From contig CAIPGC010000179.1 in assembly GCA_903864505.1 (NCBI GenBank), positions 1 to 37,690 on the forward strand: a stretch of 37,690 nt of DNA. Direction: 5' to 3'. Shown piece after piece: positions 27,664 to 37,376 of this stretch; positions within the stretch are counted from its first letter, which is position 1, and every line of letters begins with the position of its first letter. The translations under genes were made by a program, and so were the position numbers. A model generated the notes under the pieces. That model saw nothing but the letters and a program-made list of their open reading frames with translations, had not been told where the DNA came from and did no database searches. This stretch comes from an uncultured beta proteobacterium (GTDB lineage Bacteria; Pseudomonadota; Gammaproteobacteria; Burkholderiales; Burkholderiaceae_C).

Positions 27664-29649
27664 TTAGTTTTCCAGACGCAAGGTCACAAAGGCCCGTTGG
27701 TCGAAGAAAAAGCTGACTCCACCGTCCTGGTACGGTGCATCCAGGTTTTGCAAAGTTAACGCAAGCTCGCCATTGCTTTTGCCCCACTTGAATGCCTTGG
27801 CAAGACGCAGGTCGGTGCGCCACATGGAGTGCAGTTGCCCCGAATCCTCCTGCGACAGCAGTGCCACATTGGCGGTTCGGTTATGTACCAGCGACAGACT
27901 CACGCCGGAGTCAAAGGTGTGCATTACCGCGAGTGAACCTGCAAGCTCGGGCGCGCTGTGCATCACCCGGACCCAGTGGCGGTCCAGATTGGAGTTGATC
28001 GGCAAAACAATATCCAGACCGCCGATTTGTGTCCAGGTCTGGCTCCAGAAGATCTGGGTCGAAGCGCGCGGCTTCCAGGTGATCTGGTACTCCACACCCT
28101 TGGTGGTGTATTTGTCCTGGTTGGAGCAGTCCGCCGGAATGTCTGACGAGCAGTACACCCCGTCGGTAATGGACTCGTGAAACCAGCGCAGGTCGGCGCC
28201 GATGTTGCTGTTGGGCAAGCTCAGGTAGTAGCCCAGTTCTCTGGCGCGGATATGCTCGGGACCGATTTTTCCGGACATAGCCGCATAGGTCAACGGATTT
28301 GCACCCTGGCGATCATAGTATTTCACATCACCATATTTCTCAAACGGGCTCGGGGGCCGAAACGCGTCGGACACGCCACCGCGCAGGGTATGGCCCGCCG
28401 CCAGATGCCAATTCAACATCAGGCGTGGAGAAACCGAATCACCTCCGATGTCACTGTGCTCACCCAGCATGCCGGCATTCAGTACCAATGCCGGCGAGAT
28501 ACGCCACTCAGCATTGCCAAACAGGCGCGAAAAGCTGCTGGTGACCTCCCTGCGCGCGTCAAAACTGGCGCGCGAACGGACCTGCTCGCTGCGAAGCTCT
28601 ACGCCCCACACGGTACGCAGGGCCGGTGAAAAACGGGTCGTCTGCTGCAGCGTCAATGCTTCGTTGACCTCGACCGCATCAAACGCAATGGAAATACCGT
28701 AGTAGGGCGCAAAAAAGGGTTCAGGATTTGCGTAGGGGAACGAATCCCGTTGGGCAAACTCAGTGTGCGCCGCCCGGAACTTCAGGTCGCTGTCAACATC
28801 CATGCTGTGACTCCAGTCCAACTGCACGAACCGGGAATCCATCCTGCGCATGCGCGCCAAGTTGCCGTACTCCCCGGCATCCAGCGAACCGCGCCCGGCA
28901 TCAATATTGGTGGCGCCGGCGCGGATGTCCAGGGTGTCGCCCGATCCCAGCGACCGATGATTCGTAAAGTTGACCCGGTCGATGCGACTCTTGCCCACCG
29001 TGCCCCGCAGTCCTTCGTCGCCGCGTGTGTCAACACTGATGCGGTATACCGCCGAGGGGTCGCCCCAACCCACACGCGCTGAAGCATCCGCGACACCATT
29101 GCCACCGGCTGACAGGCTGCCGGCTGTTCCCAGCGTGTCGAGCGGATCCCTGGACACAATGTTTACCACCCCCAGGAAAGCGCGTGCACCATAGGCGGCG
29201 GAGTTGGATCCGCGCAGGATCTCTACGCGTTCAATATCGTCCATTGCCAGGGTCTGCCAGCCCATCCCGGCCGAGCCTTGCAAATAGCTTGAGTACACCG
29301 ACCGACCGTCCACCAACACCTGAATCCGGTTGGCCCAATCGTCGGTTCGCCCATGATAGGTCGCCAGCGGCGCGTCGGTCTCGAAACTGGTGGTGGTTTG
29401 AAAACCGGGCACCACGCGCAACAATTCCACCACATCACGTGCGCCCGACATGCGGATATAGGCGCGGTCCAGAATGGTGACTGCCCCGGGAGCATCGTCC
29501 AGACGCTGTGCCAGACGCGACACCGACAGGACGATCGGCATGTCGTCAAAAAAGTCTCTTTCCGTCAACGCAGAGGCACCAGCATTCCCCTGGGCCAGCG
29601 CCCCAATCTGCCAAAGGAGCAAGGAAATATAAATCAGGTTCTTGTTCAT
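27664..29649 (-). CDS. TonB-dependent outer-membrane receptor
   Basis: A 661-residue outer-membrane beta-barrel with an N-terminal signal peptide (LIYISLLLWQIGALAQG). It has a plug domain (about 45-160: DDAPGAVTILDRAYIRMSGARDVVELLRVVPGF, IQVLVDGRSVY, IERVEILRGSNSAAYGARAFLGVVNIVSRD), then the barrel. Such receptors import scarce ligands (siderophores, haem, cobalamin, metals) or signal their presence. A Cys pair (YCSSDIPADC) lies in a predicted external loop. The last residues LRLEN lack the terminal aromatic usual for barrel assembly. I see no extra N-terminal FecA-type signalling domain. It heads the operon with the binding protein and hybrid kinase and diverges from moaA across 98 bp. Substrate cannot be told from sequence. 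Confidence 0.9.
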   Translation of the reverse strand: MNKNLIYISLLLWQIGALAQGNAGASALTERDFFDDMPIVLSVSRLAQRLDDAPGAVTILDRAYIRMSGARDVVELLRVVPGFQTTTSFETDAPLATYHGRTDDWANRIQVLVDGRSVYSSYLQGSAGMGWQTLAMDDIERVEILRGSNSAAYGARAFLGVVNIVSRDPLDTLGTAGSLSAGGNGVADASARVGWGDPSAVYRISVDTRGDEGLRGTVGKSRIDRVNFTNHRSLGSGDTLDIRAGATNIDAGRGSLDAGEYGNLARMRRMDSRFVQLDWSHSMDVDSDLKFRAAHTEFAQRDSFPYANPEPFFAPYYGISIAFDAVEVNEALTLQQTTRFSPALRTVWGVELRSEQVRSRASFDARREVTSSFSRLFGNAEWRISPALVLNAGMLGEHSDIGGDSVSPRLMLNWHLAAGHTLRGGVSDAFRPPSPFEKYGDVKYYDRQGANPLTYAAMSGKIGPEHIRARELGYYLSLPNSNIGADLRWFHESITDGVYCSSDIPADCSNQDKYTTKGVEYQITWKPRASTQIFWSQTWTQIGGLDIVLPINSNLDRHWVRVMHSAPELAGSLAVMHTFDSGVSLSLVHNRTANVALLSQEDSGQLHSMWRTDLRLAKAFKWGKSNGELALTLQNLDAPYQDGGVSFFFDQRAFVTLRLEN

Positions 29650-29747
29650 GGATGTTTCGCCACCAGCGGTGAGCGTTCAATTTGCGCTGGTGCAATTCTG
29701 CACTGGTTTCCTGCCCAATCGCCCACAGCCGATAGACAATAGCGTCC

Positions 29748-30911
29748 ATGACCGAACGATCTGTCCCCCGCACTATCGCCATCCTCGACCAGCGTCCGGT
29801 AGGTTTGGCGCTGCCGCAATCGGTTTTTCAGCCCAACGCTCAGGTCAAACCTACCGGCCTATTGGTAGATGCACGGGGTCGTCCGCTGCGCGACTTGCGC
29901 ATCAGCGTGACCGACCGTTGCAACTTTCGGTGCAGCTACTGCATGCCCAAAGAAACGTTTGGCAAAGACTACCCCTACCTGCCACACACCTCCCTATTGA
30001 CGTTTGAAGAAATTACCCGTCTGGCGCAGCAGTTTGTTCGCCACGGGGTGCAAAAAATCCGGCTTACCGGCGGCGAGCCCCTGCTGCGCAAAAACATCGA
30101 GGTGCTGGTAGCACAACTGGCCGCGCTGCGCACCCCCGACGCAAAGCCGCTGGACCTCACCCTCACCACCAATGGTGCATTGCTGGCACGCAAGGCGCCG
30201 GCACTGAAGTCGGCGGGACTTCAGCGCGTCACGGTCAGCCTCGACGGGCTGGACGATGCCGTCTTTCGACGCATGAACGATGTGGACTTTCCGGTAGCCG
30301 ATGTGCTCGCCGGACTGCACGCAGCGCGCGCCGCTGGCCTGGGACCGATCAAGGTCAATATGGTGGTCAAACGCGGCATCAACGACCACGAAATCCTGCC
30401 CATGGCCCGCTACTTCAAGGGCAGCGGCATGGTGCTGCGCTTCATTGAGTACATGGATGTAGGAGCCACCAACGGCTGGCGCATGGATGAAGTCCTGCCC
30501 TCCCGTGAGGTGGTGCAATTGATCCACAGCCAGTTGCCACTGGTGCCACTGGACCCGGCAGTGCCTGGCGAGACCGCCGAGCGCTGGGGCTATGCCGGCA
30601 GCAACGGGCAGTACGACCCGGCGGCGGGAGAAATAGGTGTCATCAGCAGCGTCACCCAGGCTTTTTGTGGCGACTGCAACCGCGCCCGCCTCTCCACGGA
30701 GGGCCAACTCTACCTGTGCCTGTTCGCCTCGCAAGGCTACGACCTCAAGGCACTGCTGCGCAGCAGTGCCTCCGAGGCCGACCTGTCCGCGGCGCTGGCC
30801 CACCTCTGGAGCGCGCGCAGCGATCGCTACTCCGAGTTGCGCGGCACACTGGCCCCCGACCAGAATGCGTCCGCCCAGCGGCGTGTGGAAATGAGTTACA
30901 TCGGTGGCTGA
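29748..30911 (+). CDS. moaA: GTP 3',8-cyclase (molybdenum cofactor synthesis)
   Basis: MoaA is a radical-SAM enzyme that, with MoaC, converts GTP to cyclic pyranopterin monophosphate, the first step of molybdenum cofactor synthesis. The 387-residue product has the N-terminal cluster motif C58-N-F-R-C62-S-Y-C65, the [10 protein letters not shown] motif and VTVSLDGL. The C-terminal cluster ligands are [11 protein letters not shown]...LCLF, and the essential C-terminal Gly-Gly (SYIGG) is present. It is longer than average because of a ~45-residue N-terminal extension before [17 protein letters not shown]. mobA follows with an 8-bp overlap. Confidence 0.97.
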   Translation: MTERSVPRTIAILDQRPVGLALPQSVFQPNAQVKPTGLLVDARGRPLRDLRISVTDRCNFRCSYCMPKETFGKDYPYLPHTSLLTFEEITRLAQQFVRHGVQKIRLTGGEPLLRKNIEVLVAQLAALRTPDAKPLDLTLTTNGALLARKAPALKSAGLQRVTVSLDGLDDAVFRRMNDVDFPVADVLAGLHAARAAGLGPIKVNMVVKRGINDHEILPMARYFKGSGMVLRFIEYMDVGATNGWRMDEVLPSREVVQLIHSQLPLVPLDPAVPGETAERWGYAGSNGQYDPAAGEIGVISSVTQAFCGDCNRARLSTEGQLYLCLFASQGYDLKALLRSSASEADLSAALAHLWSARSDRYSELRGTLAPDQNASAQRRVEMSYIGG

Positions 30912-31536
30912 ACTTGCGGGCATTCCCCCCAAATCCATCACCGGTGTGGTACTGGCAGGTGGTCGTGGCACCCGCATGGGTGGCGCAGACAAGGGACTGC
31001 AGCCATTTGGCGGTATGCCGCTGGCGCAACACAGCCTGCGGCGCCTGGCGACTCAGGTGGGCGCAACCATGATCAATGCCAACCGCAATCAGGAGGTCTA
31101 TGCCACCTTCGGCGCACCGGTCTGGGCCGACGCGCCAGAGCTTGGCGAGTACGCTGGTCCGCTGGCCGGATTTGTAACCGCGCTGGAGCATTGCGGCACG
31201 CCCTACCTGATGACCGTGCCCTGCGATACCCCGCTGTTCCCGCTGGACCTGGTCGACCGGATGACCCAGGCCTGTGCAGCACGTGGTGCCGACATCGCCA
31301 TGGCCAGTGCACTGGAGGAAGACTGCCGCCTGCGACCGCAGCCGGTGTTTTGCCTGATCCACACCCGCATGCTGCCGAGCCTGCGCCACTTTGTCCAGTC
31401 TGGCGGGCGCAAGATTGACGCCTGGACGGCGCAGCACAACCCGGCACTGGTGGCGTTCGACCAGCCGGGCGACAACCCGCGCGCTTTTTTTAATGCCAAC
31501 ACTCTGGCTGAATTGCGCTCCCTGGAAACACCATGA
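30904..31536 (+). CDS. mobA: Molybdenum cofactor guanylyltransferase
   Basis: MobA attaches GMP to molybdopterin to form the dinucleotide cofactor used by DMSO-reductase-family enzymes. The 210-residue product starts with GTG at 30904, overlapping the moaA stop by eight bases. It has the nucleotide-binding motif [18 protein letters not shown], the YAGPLAGF segment and the metal-binding VPCDTPLFP. Its stop overlaps the moeA start as ATGA. A three-gene moaA-mobA-moeA unit implies the organism has at least one bis-MGD enzyme, such as a nitrate reductase or formate dehydrogenase, elsewhere. Confidence 0.96.
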   Translation: MAELAGIPPKSITGVVLAGGRGTRMGGADKGLQPFGGMPLAQHSLRRLATQVGATMINANRNQEVYATFGAPVWADAPELGEYAGPLAGFVTALEHCGTPYLMTVPCDTPLFPLDLVDRMTQACAARGADIAMASALEEDCRLRPQPVFCLIHTRMLPSLRHFVQSGGRKIDAWTAQHNPALVAFDQPGDNPRAFFNANTLAELRSLETP

Positions 31537-32897
31537 AGACACTGGAACAGATTGCCGCCAACCTGCAGGGCTATGACCCGCAGTCCATGACCGCCGCCGA
31601 TGTGCATGCCTTTCTCGCGCAGCTGGTCAGTCCAGTGCGAGAAACGCGGGAGCTCCCGCTGTTTGACGCGTTGGGACGGGTGCTGGCGCAAGATGTAGTC
31701 TCACCCCTGGACGTGCCACCCCATGACAACTCGGCCATGGACGGCTATGCGTTCGATGGCCGGCAACTCGCCACCGTGGCCGCCAACGGATCCCTGACGC
31801 TGCAGGTGCTGGGCACCGCATTCGCGGGCAAGGCCTGGCAGGGCCAGCTCGCCCGCGGCCAGTGCGTCAAGATCATGACCGGTGCCATCATGCCCGACGG
31901 CCTGGACACCGTGGTGCCACAAGAACTGGTGACGCTGCAACGCGATGCAACGACCGGCAAAGAACAAAGTATCCAACTCGCCGCTGGGGTAGTGCACCCC
32001 GGTGACAACCGTCGCCTGCGCGGAGAAGACCTCGCGCTGGGCCGCTCTGCGCTACAAAAAGGAGAGCTCCTCACGCCTGCCCGGCTTGGTCTTGCGGCCT
32101 CTTTGGGTCTGAAACAATTGATGACCTGGCGAGCCCTGCGGGTGGCTTACTTCTCCACCGGTGACGAGATTTTGTCGCTCGGCGATGCACCGCGCGAAGG
32201 TGCCGTGTACGACAGCAACCGCTACACCATCTTTGGTCTGCTGACCCGCCTGGGCTGCGAGGTGATCGATATGGGCGTGGTGCGCGACGACCCGCCCCAA
32301 CTGGAGTCGGCCTTTGTTCAGGCCGCAGGGCAGGCCGATGCCATCATCACCAGCGGCGGCGTGAGCGTGGGCGAGGCCGACTACACCAAGGCCATGATGA
32401 AAAAGCTCGGCGACGTGGCGTTCTGGCGCATTGCCATGCGTCCGGGTCGGCCCATGGCGGTGGGACGAATATTTTGTGATAAATCGGTCGCTAGTGCCCG
32501 TGAATCAAGCGTGGACAGCTATGAACAAGATAGCAGTTCCGAGGGAGCGGTGGTGTTTGGTTTGCCGGGAAACCCGGTCGCGGTAATGGTGACCTTTCTG
32601 GCCTTCGTGCGCCCTGCCCTGCTGCAGATGATGGGGGCACGCGCCACGCCGGCGCCCATGCTGCAGGCGCACAGCCTGGAAGTCATTCGCAAGAAACCGG
32701 GCCGCACCGAATATCAGCGCGCCTGGGTGTCCAACGCACCGAATGGTCAGCTGCAGGTGCGCACCACCGGCAGCCAGGGCTCTGGGGTGCTGCGCTCGAT
32801 GGCCGAAGCCAATGGCTTGCTGGTGCTCGCGCACGACCAAGGCAATATCGCAGTAGGCGATGTGGTCAGTGTGATGATGTTCGAGGGTGTCGTTTAG
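31533..32897 (+). CDS. moeA: Molybdopterin molybdenumtransferase
   Basis: MoeA inserts molybdate into adenylylated molybdopterin. The 454-residue product has the expected domains: [15 protein letters not shown] near the N-terminus, [22 protein letters not shown] and [46 protein letters not shown], and a C-terminal domain ending [13 protein letters not shown]. Between GRIF and VVFGLPGNP there is an extra hydrophilic stretch of roughly 23 residues ([16 protein letters not shown]) that family members I remember lack. It corresponds to a copy of the interspersed repeat read in frame. It probably forms a surface loop, since the flanking motifs are intact. Confidence 0.95.
   Translation: MKTLEQIAANLQGYDPQSMTAADVHAFLAQLVSPVRETRELPLFDALGRVLAQDVVSPLDVPPHDNSAMDGYAFDGRQLATVAANGSLTLQVLGTAFAGKAWQGQLARGQCVKIMTGAIMPDGLDTVVPQELVTLQRDATTGKEQSIQLAAGVVHPGDNRRLRGEDLALGRSALQKGELLTPARLGLAASLGLKQLMTWRALRVAYFSTGDEILSLGDAPREGAVYDSNRYTIFGLLTRLGCEVIDMGVVRDDPPQLESAFVQAAGQADAIITSGGVSVGEADYTKAMMKKLGDVAFWRIAMRPGRPMAVGRIFCDKSVASARESSVDSYEQDSSSEGAVVFGLPGNPVAVMVTFLAFVRPALLQMMGARATPAPMLQAHSLEVIRKKPGRTEYQRAWVSNAPNGQLQVRTTGSQGSGVLRSMAEANGLLVLAHDQGNIAVGDVVSVMMFEGVV
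32479..32536 (-). repeat. Interspersed ~58-bp repeat, copy C (in-frame insertion in moeA)
   Basis: Read on the minus strand, this stretch has the blocks CTGCTATC, CATAGCTGTCCACGC, CACGGGCACTAGCGACC and GATTTAT, matching copy B at 36 of 58 bases with no gap. In moeA it is translated from the opposite strand as about 20 Ser/Asp-rich residues. It is lower in GC than the surrounding gene, which supports an inserted origin. Confidence 0.68.
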
Positions 32898-32906
32898 CGG
32901 GCAAGT

Positions 32907-32986
32907 CTTGGCGGCAAAGGGCTCTGCGCAGGTAAAGGAGGGGCCCGCAGGGCGGGGGACACGAAGCAGAGCCCTTTGCCGCCAAG
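32907..32986. terminator. Perfect 21-bp inverted repeat between moeA and the RND pump gene
   Basis: CTTGGCGGCAAAGGGCTCTGC at 32907-32927 and its exact reverse complement at 32966-32986 enclose a 38-nt GC-rich loop. It sits between the stops of two convergent genes and ends one base from the pump gene's stop codon. It could act as a bidirectional transcription barrier or an mRNA 3'-end stabiliser. It lacks the T run of a standard intrinsic terminator, so that function is uncertain. Confidence 0.55.
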
Positions 32987-32987
32987 G

Positions 32988-35900
32988 CTAGTCCGCGGTC
33001 TCTGCCTTGGTGACCGGACCGGTTCCGCTGAAGCGGTCCAGCGCCAGATAAATGACCGGCGTGATGTAGAGCGTTACCGCCTGCGAAAACACCAGGCCAC
33101 CCACCACTGCCAGCCCTAGCGGTTGGCGCAGTTCAGCGCCCGACCCCAGCCCCAGCGCAATCGGCAGTGCGCCCATCAGGGCCGCCAGCGTGGTCATCAT
33201 GATCGGTCGGAAGCGCAACACGCAGGCCTCGCGAATGGCCTGCGGCGGTGTCATGCCATGGTGGCGTTGCGCATCGAGCGCAAAGTCGATCATCATGATG
33301 GCGTTCTTCTTCACAATGCCGATGAGCAGCAGGATACCGATCATGGCGATCACGGTCAGATCCTGCCCGAACAGCATCAGCGTGCCCAGCGCGCCCACGG
33401 CGGCCGAGGGCAGCCCGGCCAAAATGGTGAGCGGATGGATGTAGCTCTCATAAAGCACGCCCAGCAGGACGTAAATCACCAGCAGCGCCGAGACGATCAA
33501 CACCAGCTGACTCCCCTGTGATGTCTTGAACACGGCGGCATCGCCTCCGTAGCTGGTGATGATGGACACCGGCATCGCCAGTGCATCCTTCTCACGCTCG
33601 ATGCGGGTGGTGGCGTCCCCCAACGCCGCGCCAGGAGCCAGATTGAACGATACGGTCACTGCCTGCAACTGCCCCACGTGGTTGATGGAAGTGGGGCCAA
33701 CCGTGCGCTCCACCTTGGTGAAGGCCGACAAGGGCACCAGCGCCCCGGTCGACGAGCGCACATAGATGCCCCCGACCGAGCTTTCATTTATCTTGGCTTG
33801 TGGCGCAACTTCAAGAATCACCTGGTAGCTGTCCGTAGGCAGGTAAATGGTAGACACCTGGCGCTCACCAAAGGCACTGAACAACGCGGTTCGAATGGCA
33901 TCGATCGATACGCCCAGAGCGTTGGCCCGGTCACGGTCGATGCGCAACTGAGCCTGCAAACCACGCAGTTGCGCATCACTGGTGACATCGCGAAACAGCG
34001 GATCGTTCTTCAGACGGTCCTGCAACTTGACCGCCCACACATTCAACTCGTCGGAGCGCACGCTCTTGAGGATGTACTGGTACTGCGCCTTGCTGGAGCG
34101 ACCCCCGAGCTGCAGGTTCTGGATCGGGCGCATGAAAACGCTGATGCCCGACACATCTCGCAGCTTGCGGCGCAAGCCTTCGACCACCTGCTTCATGGAC
34201 TGGCGCTGCCCGTGGGGTTTGAGCGAGATGAACATTCGCCCCGTGTTCTGCGCGCCGCTGCCACCGTTGAACGAACTTACCGAAAACACATTGGGGTCCG
34301 AGCGCATCAGTGCCGCCACCCGGTCCTGCAGCCGCACCATCTCGGTAAAAGACACGTCTTCCGAGGCCTCGGTGGTGACCGTAATCTGGCCAATGTCTTC
34401 TTCCGGGAAGAAGCCTTTTGGAATAGCGTTGAACAGCCAGACCGTGGCACCCAGGGTGAACGCCGCTACCAGCAGCACTGAAAAGCGATGCGCCAGTGCA
34501 AAGTCGAGCGTGCGGGCATAGGCCGCCAGCACCGCGTTGAAGCCGCGCTCAAACAGACGGATCAGGTAGGGCGGGTGGGCATCGTGCGAATGGTCATTCA
34601 GGAACCGGCTGGCCAGCATCGGCACCAGCGTCAGCGATACAAAGGCAGACACCACAATGGCCAAACCCACCACCACAGCAAACTCGTGAAACAGCAGTCC
34701 GATCACGCCCGGCATGAAAAAGATGGGAATGAACACGGCAATCAGCGACGTGGAAATGGAGATGATGGTGAAGCCCACCTCCCGCGAGCCACGCAGCGCC
34801 GCGTTGAAGGGCGACTCGCCCTTTTCGACGTGACGCATGATGTTTTCCAGCATCACAATGGCATCATCGACCACCAGCCCGACCGCCAGCGTCAGCCCCA
34901 GCAGGGACACGTTGTCCAGGCTGTACTTCAATCCCCACAGGAGTGCCAGCGCGCCAATCAGGGACACCGGCAGCGACAGCGTTGGTATGACCGTGGCGAC
35001 AAAGTGCCGCAGGAACAAAAAGATCACCAGAATCACCAGCGCGATCGTTCCAAGCAGGGTCAGCGACACATCGGCGAGCGACTCGCGCACCGAGACCGAT
35101 CGATCATTCACCGCAGTCATGTTCACCGACTGCGGCATCTGTTCCTTCAGCGTTGGCAACACTGCTTTGACTGCATCCACCACCCGCACCGTGTTGGCAC
35201 CCGGCTGGCGCAGTATCGCCAGCGTAATGGAAGGCTCGCCATTGAGGTTGGCCGAAATACGCACCGACTCCACGCTGTCCTCCACATTGGCAATATCGCG
35301 CAGGCGCACCGAGTTGCCATTGCGGCTTGCAACGACGATTTCGGCGAACTCAGCAGCATTGCGCAACTGCTTGTTGGCCTGCAGCATCAGCATCTGCCGG
35401 TTGCCTTCGAGGGTTCCCACCGGCGTATTGACATTGGCCAGTCGCAATGCCGCAGAAAGTTCATCCAGGCTGATATTGCGGGCCGACAGTGCGTCGGGCA
35501 GCACCCGCACCCGCACCGCATAGCGCTTGGCGCCAAAGATGTTGACTTGCGCCACGCCATCAATGGTGGACAGGGTGGGAGAAATCAGATGCTCCGCATA
35601 GTCCTGCAAATCCGATGGAGCCAGGGACGGTGAGGTTAGCGCTACCAGAAGAATGGGCGCATCGGCCGGGTTGACCTTGCGATAGGCCGGCATCTGCGTC
35701 ATGTCCTGCGGCAGCGCACGCTGCGCACGCAGCAGCGCCGCCTGCACATCCAGTGCCGCACCGTCAATATCGCGCCCCTGGTCAAACTCCAGCGTGAGCG
35801 AGGTGTTGCCCAGCGTGCTGGTAGAACTGATCAGCGCCAGCCCCGGGATGGTCTGGAACTGCTTCTCCAGTGGCAAAGCTACCGACGTAGCCATGGTCTC

Positions 35901-36068
35901 CGGGTTGGCGCCGGGGAAGTTGGCAAAAACGTTGATGACCGGTGTGTCGTAACTCGGCAGCGCCGCCACCGGAATACTGCGATAGCCAATGACACCGGCG
36001 AGCACAATGGCTGCATTGAGCAGCACCGTCATGACCGGACGGCGAATGAACAGTTCAGACAGATTCAT
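32988..36068 (-). CDS. RND-family multidrug efflux permease (AcrB/MdtB-MdtC-like)
   Basis: An inner-membrane proton-driven pump that exports hydrophobic or amphipathic compounds through a tripartite complex. The 1026-residue protein has the HAE1-RND layout: TM1 MTVLLNAAIVLAGVIGYRSI, a first periplasmic loop with FPGANPETM, and TM2-TM6 with the proton-relay Asp pair in GLVVDDAIVMLENIMRHVEKG. A central loop with IPKGFFPEEDIGQ, a second periplasmic region and a final TM bundle (IGIVKKNAIMMIDFA) follow. The FFPEED/GLVVDDAIVML style resembles MdtB/MdtC more than AcrB. The adaptor gene lies upstream with a 4-bp overlap; no outer-membrane channel gene is in the window. Substrates are unknown. Confidence 0.94.
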   Translation of the reverse strand: MNLSELFIRRPVMTVLLNAAIVLAGVIGYRSIPVAALPSYDTPVINVFANFPGANPETMATSVALPLEKQFQTIPGLALISSTSTLGNTSLTLEFDQGRDIDGAALDVQAALLRAQRALPQDMTQMPAYRKVNPADAPILLVALTSPSLAPSDLQDYAEHLISPTLSTIDGVAQVNIFGAKRYAVRVRVLPDALSARNISLDELSAALRLANVNTPVGTLEGNRQMLMLQANKQLRNAAEFAEIVVASRNGNSVRLRDIANVEDSVESVRISANLNGEPSITLAILRQPGANTVRVVDAVKAVLPTLKEQMPQSVNMTAVNDRSVSVRESLADVSLTLLGTIALVILVIFLFLRHFVATVIPTLSLPVSLIGALALLWGLKYSLDNVSLLGLTLAVGLVVDDAIVMLENIMRHVEKGESPFNAALRGSREVGFTIISISTSLIAVFIPIFFMPGVIGLLFHEFAVVVGLAIVVSAFVSLTLVPMLASRFLNDHSHDAHPPYLIRLFERGFNAVLAAYARTLDFALAHRFSVLLVAAFTLGATVWLFNAIPKGFFPEEDIGQITVTTEASEDVSFTEMVRLQDRVAALMRSDPNVFSVSSFNGGSGAQNTGRMFISLKPHGQRQSMKQVVEGLRRKLRDVSGISVFMRPIQNLQLGGRSSKAQYQYILKSVRSDELNVWAVKLQDRLKNDPLFRDVTSDAQLRGLQAQLRIDRDRANALGVSIDAIRTALFSAFGERQVSTIYLPTDSYQVILEVAPQAKINESSVGGIYVRSSTGALVPLSAFTKVERTVGPTSINHVGQLQAVTVSFNLAPGAALGDATTRIEREKDALAMPVSIITSYGGDAAVFKTSQGSQLVLIVSALLVIYVLLGVLYESYIHPLTILAGLPSAAVGALGTLMLFGQDLTVIAMIGILLLIGIVKKNAIMMIDFALDAQRHHGMTPPQAIREACVLRFRPIMMTTLAALMGALPIALGLGSGAELRQPLGLAVVGGLVFSQAVTLYITPVIYLALDRFSGTGPVTKAETAD

Positions 36069-37264
36069 GGCGCAGAAGCGGAGGCTGCACGACCGGGTGC
36101 CGATGCCGCGGTTGCAGATGCCCTGGCTTCTGGCGTGCGTTCAACCAGCGCTGCATCCGGGCGCAAGTTCTGGCGACCCTCCAGCACCACGTGGTCTCCC
36201 GCTGCCACACCGGTGACCGCCACTTCTTCTCCCTGTAACCCTACCACCTGCACCGGATGCAACACGGCCTTGCCCTGGTCTGCCACATAGACAATGGAGC
36301 CGCGCGTGCTCTGAATGATGGCAGCGGTGGGGATCACCACCGCAGACTTCAGGGTTTCTGCCACCAGCGAGACATTGACGAACGCGCCGGGCCACAACCT
36401 GGAATCCTTGTTGGGAAAGCGGGCCTTGACCTTCACCGTTCCGGTGGCGGCATCGACCAGATTGTCGACAAACTGCAGGGTTCCCTGCAGTTTCGTCTTG
36501 TCGTCCGGCAAACGGGCGCTAACGCGCGCCCCGCCAGCCTGAAGTCCGCCCAGTACCACGCCCAGATTGCGTTGCGGCAAGGCGAAGCTCACGTTGATGG
36601 GATCGAGCTGGGTAATCGTGACCAGTGTCGTCTGATTGGCTTGCACCGAGGTACCCGGGTAGATGGTTACAGCACCCAGTCTTCCGCTGCCGGGTGCCCT
36701 GACCGTGGCGTAGGACAGGGCAACCTGCGCTGCGTCAATCGCAGCACGGTCCGAGACCACCACCGCCAGTTGGGTTTCCACCAGCGTCTGCCCGGTATCG
36801 AGGGCACCCTGCGACACAAAATTCTTTGCCACCAGATCGCGGCTGCGCGCCAGTTGCCGCTGCGCGTCAGCCAGTGTGGCTTCGTCCTTGGCCAGTTGCG
36901 CGCGCATCTTGGCCAGATTGGTCTGGTCAGCCCGGGAGTCGAGTGTGAACAGCACATCGCCAGTGCGGACAAACTGGCCCTCGCGCACATGCACCTGGGT
37001 CACCACGCTGTTGACTTGTGGCTTCACATCGACGCTCGACACCGGGGAAACAGAGCCAATCGCTTCCAGAGTGACTTCAAAGTCGCGCTGCTTCGCCACC
37101 GCGGTCGTCACCGCCACAGCACCTCCTGCCCCGGCACGAGCCGACGTAGCGGGCGCGCTTGCGGCGCTGGCCGGTGCAGCGTCGCCTTTGCCGCCACAGG
37201 CAGCCACGAGCAGAACTGCCATTGCCGCCGCCAGCAGTGAACGAGAGTTGGGTGGTTTGTTCAT
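36065..37264 (-). CDS. RND efflux periplasmic adaptor (membrane fusion lipoprotein)
   Basis: The adaptor joins the RND permease to an outer-membrane channel. I start at the ATG at 37264 (MNKPPNSRSLLAAAM) rather than the TTG at 37273, giving 399 residues. The signal peptide ends in a lipobox (VAAC, Cys23), so it should be lipid-anchored. The mature protein has an Ala-rich linker, a lipoyl/beta-barrel half (VSSVDVKPQVNSVVTQVHVREGQFVRTGDVLFTLD), an alpha-hairpin (about 105-165), the other lipoyl half (YATVRAPGSGRLGAV), and a C-terminal beta-barrel and membrane-proximal domain. The tail is Ala/Ser-rich. It is the first gene of the pump operon. Confidence 0.94.
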   Translation of the reverse strand: MNKPPNSRSLLAAAMAVLLVAACGGKGDAAPASAASAPATSARAGAGGAVAVTTAVAKQRDFEVTLEAIGSVSPVSSVDVKPQVNSVVTQVHVREGQFVRTGDVLFTLDSRADQTNLAKMRAQLAKDEATLADAQRQLARSRDLVAKNFVSQGALDTGQTLVETQLAVVVSDRAAIDAAQVALSYATVRAPGSGRLGAVTIYPGTSVQANQTTLVTITQLDPINVSFALPQRNLGVVLGGLQAGGARVSARLPDDKTKLQGTLQFVDNLVDAATGTVKVKARFPNKDSRLWPGAFVNVSLVAETLKSAVVIPTAAIIQSTRGSIVYVADQGKAVLHPVQVVGLQGEEVAVTGVAAGDHVVLEGRQNLRPDAALVERTPEARASATAASAPGRAASASAP

Positions 37265-37376
37265 GAAGTCCAAAATGCTTTCAAAAATTTAGCCAGCGCG
37301 GATTGCACCTGCGCGCATCTCGCAATGTACCAGTTCAGCTCCAATCCGAGGTCAGTCAGGGGTGGCACACAGCCCT

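Noticed and set aside
29994-30992. 332-aa minus-strand frame opposite moaA
   Set aside because: No domain is seen, and it overlaps moaA, whose cluster-binding cysteines and terminal GG are intact.
34488-35633. 381-aa plus-strand frame opposite the RND permease, and 36257-37240 (+, 327 aa) opposite its adaptor
   Set aside because: His/Arg/Gln-rich nonsense typical of antisense frames; the minus-strand genes have full family motifs.
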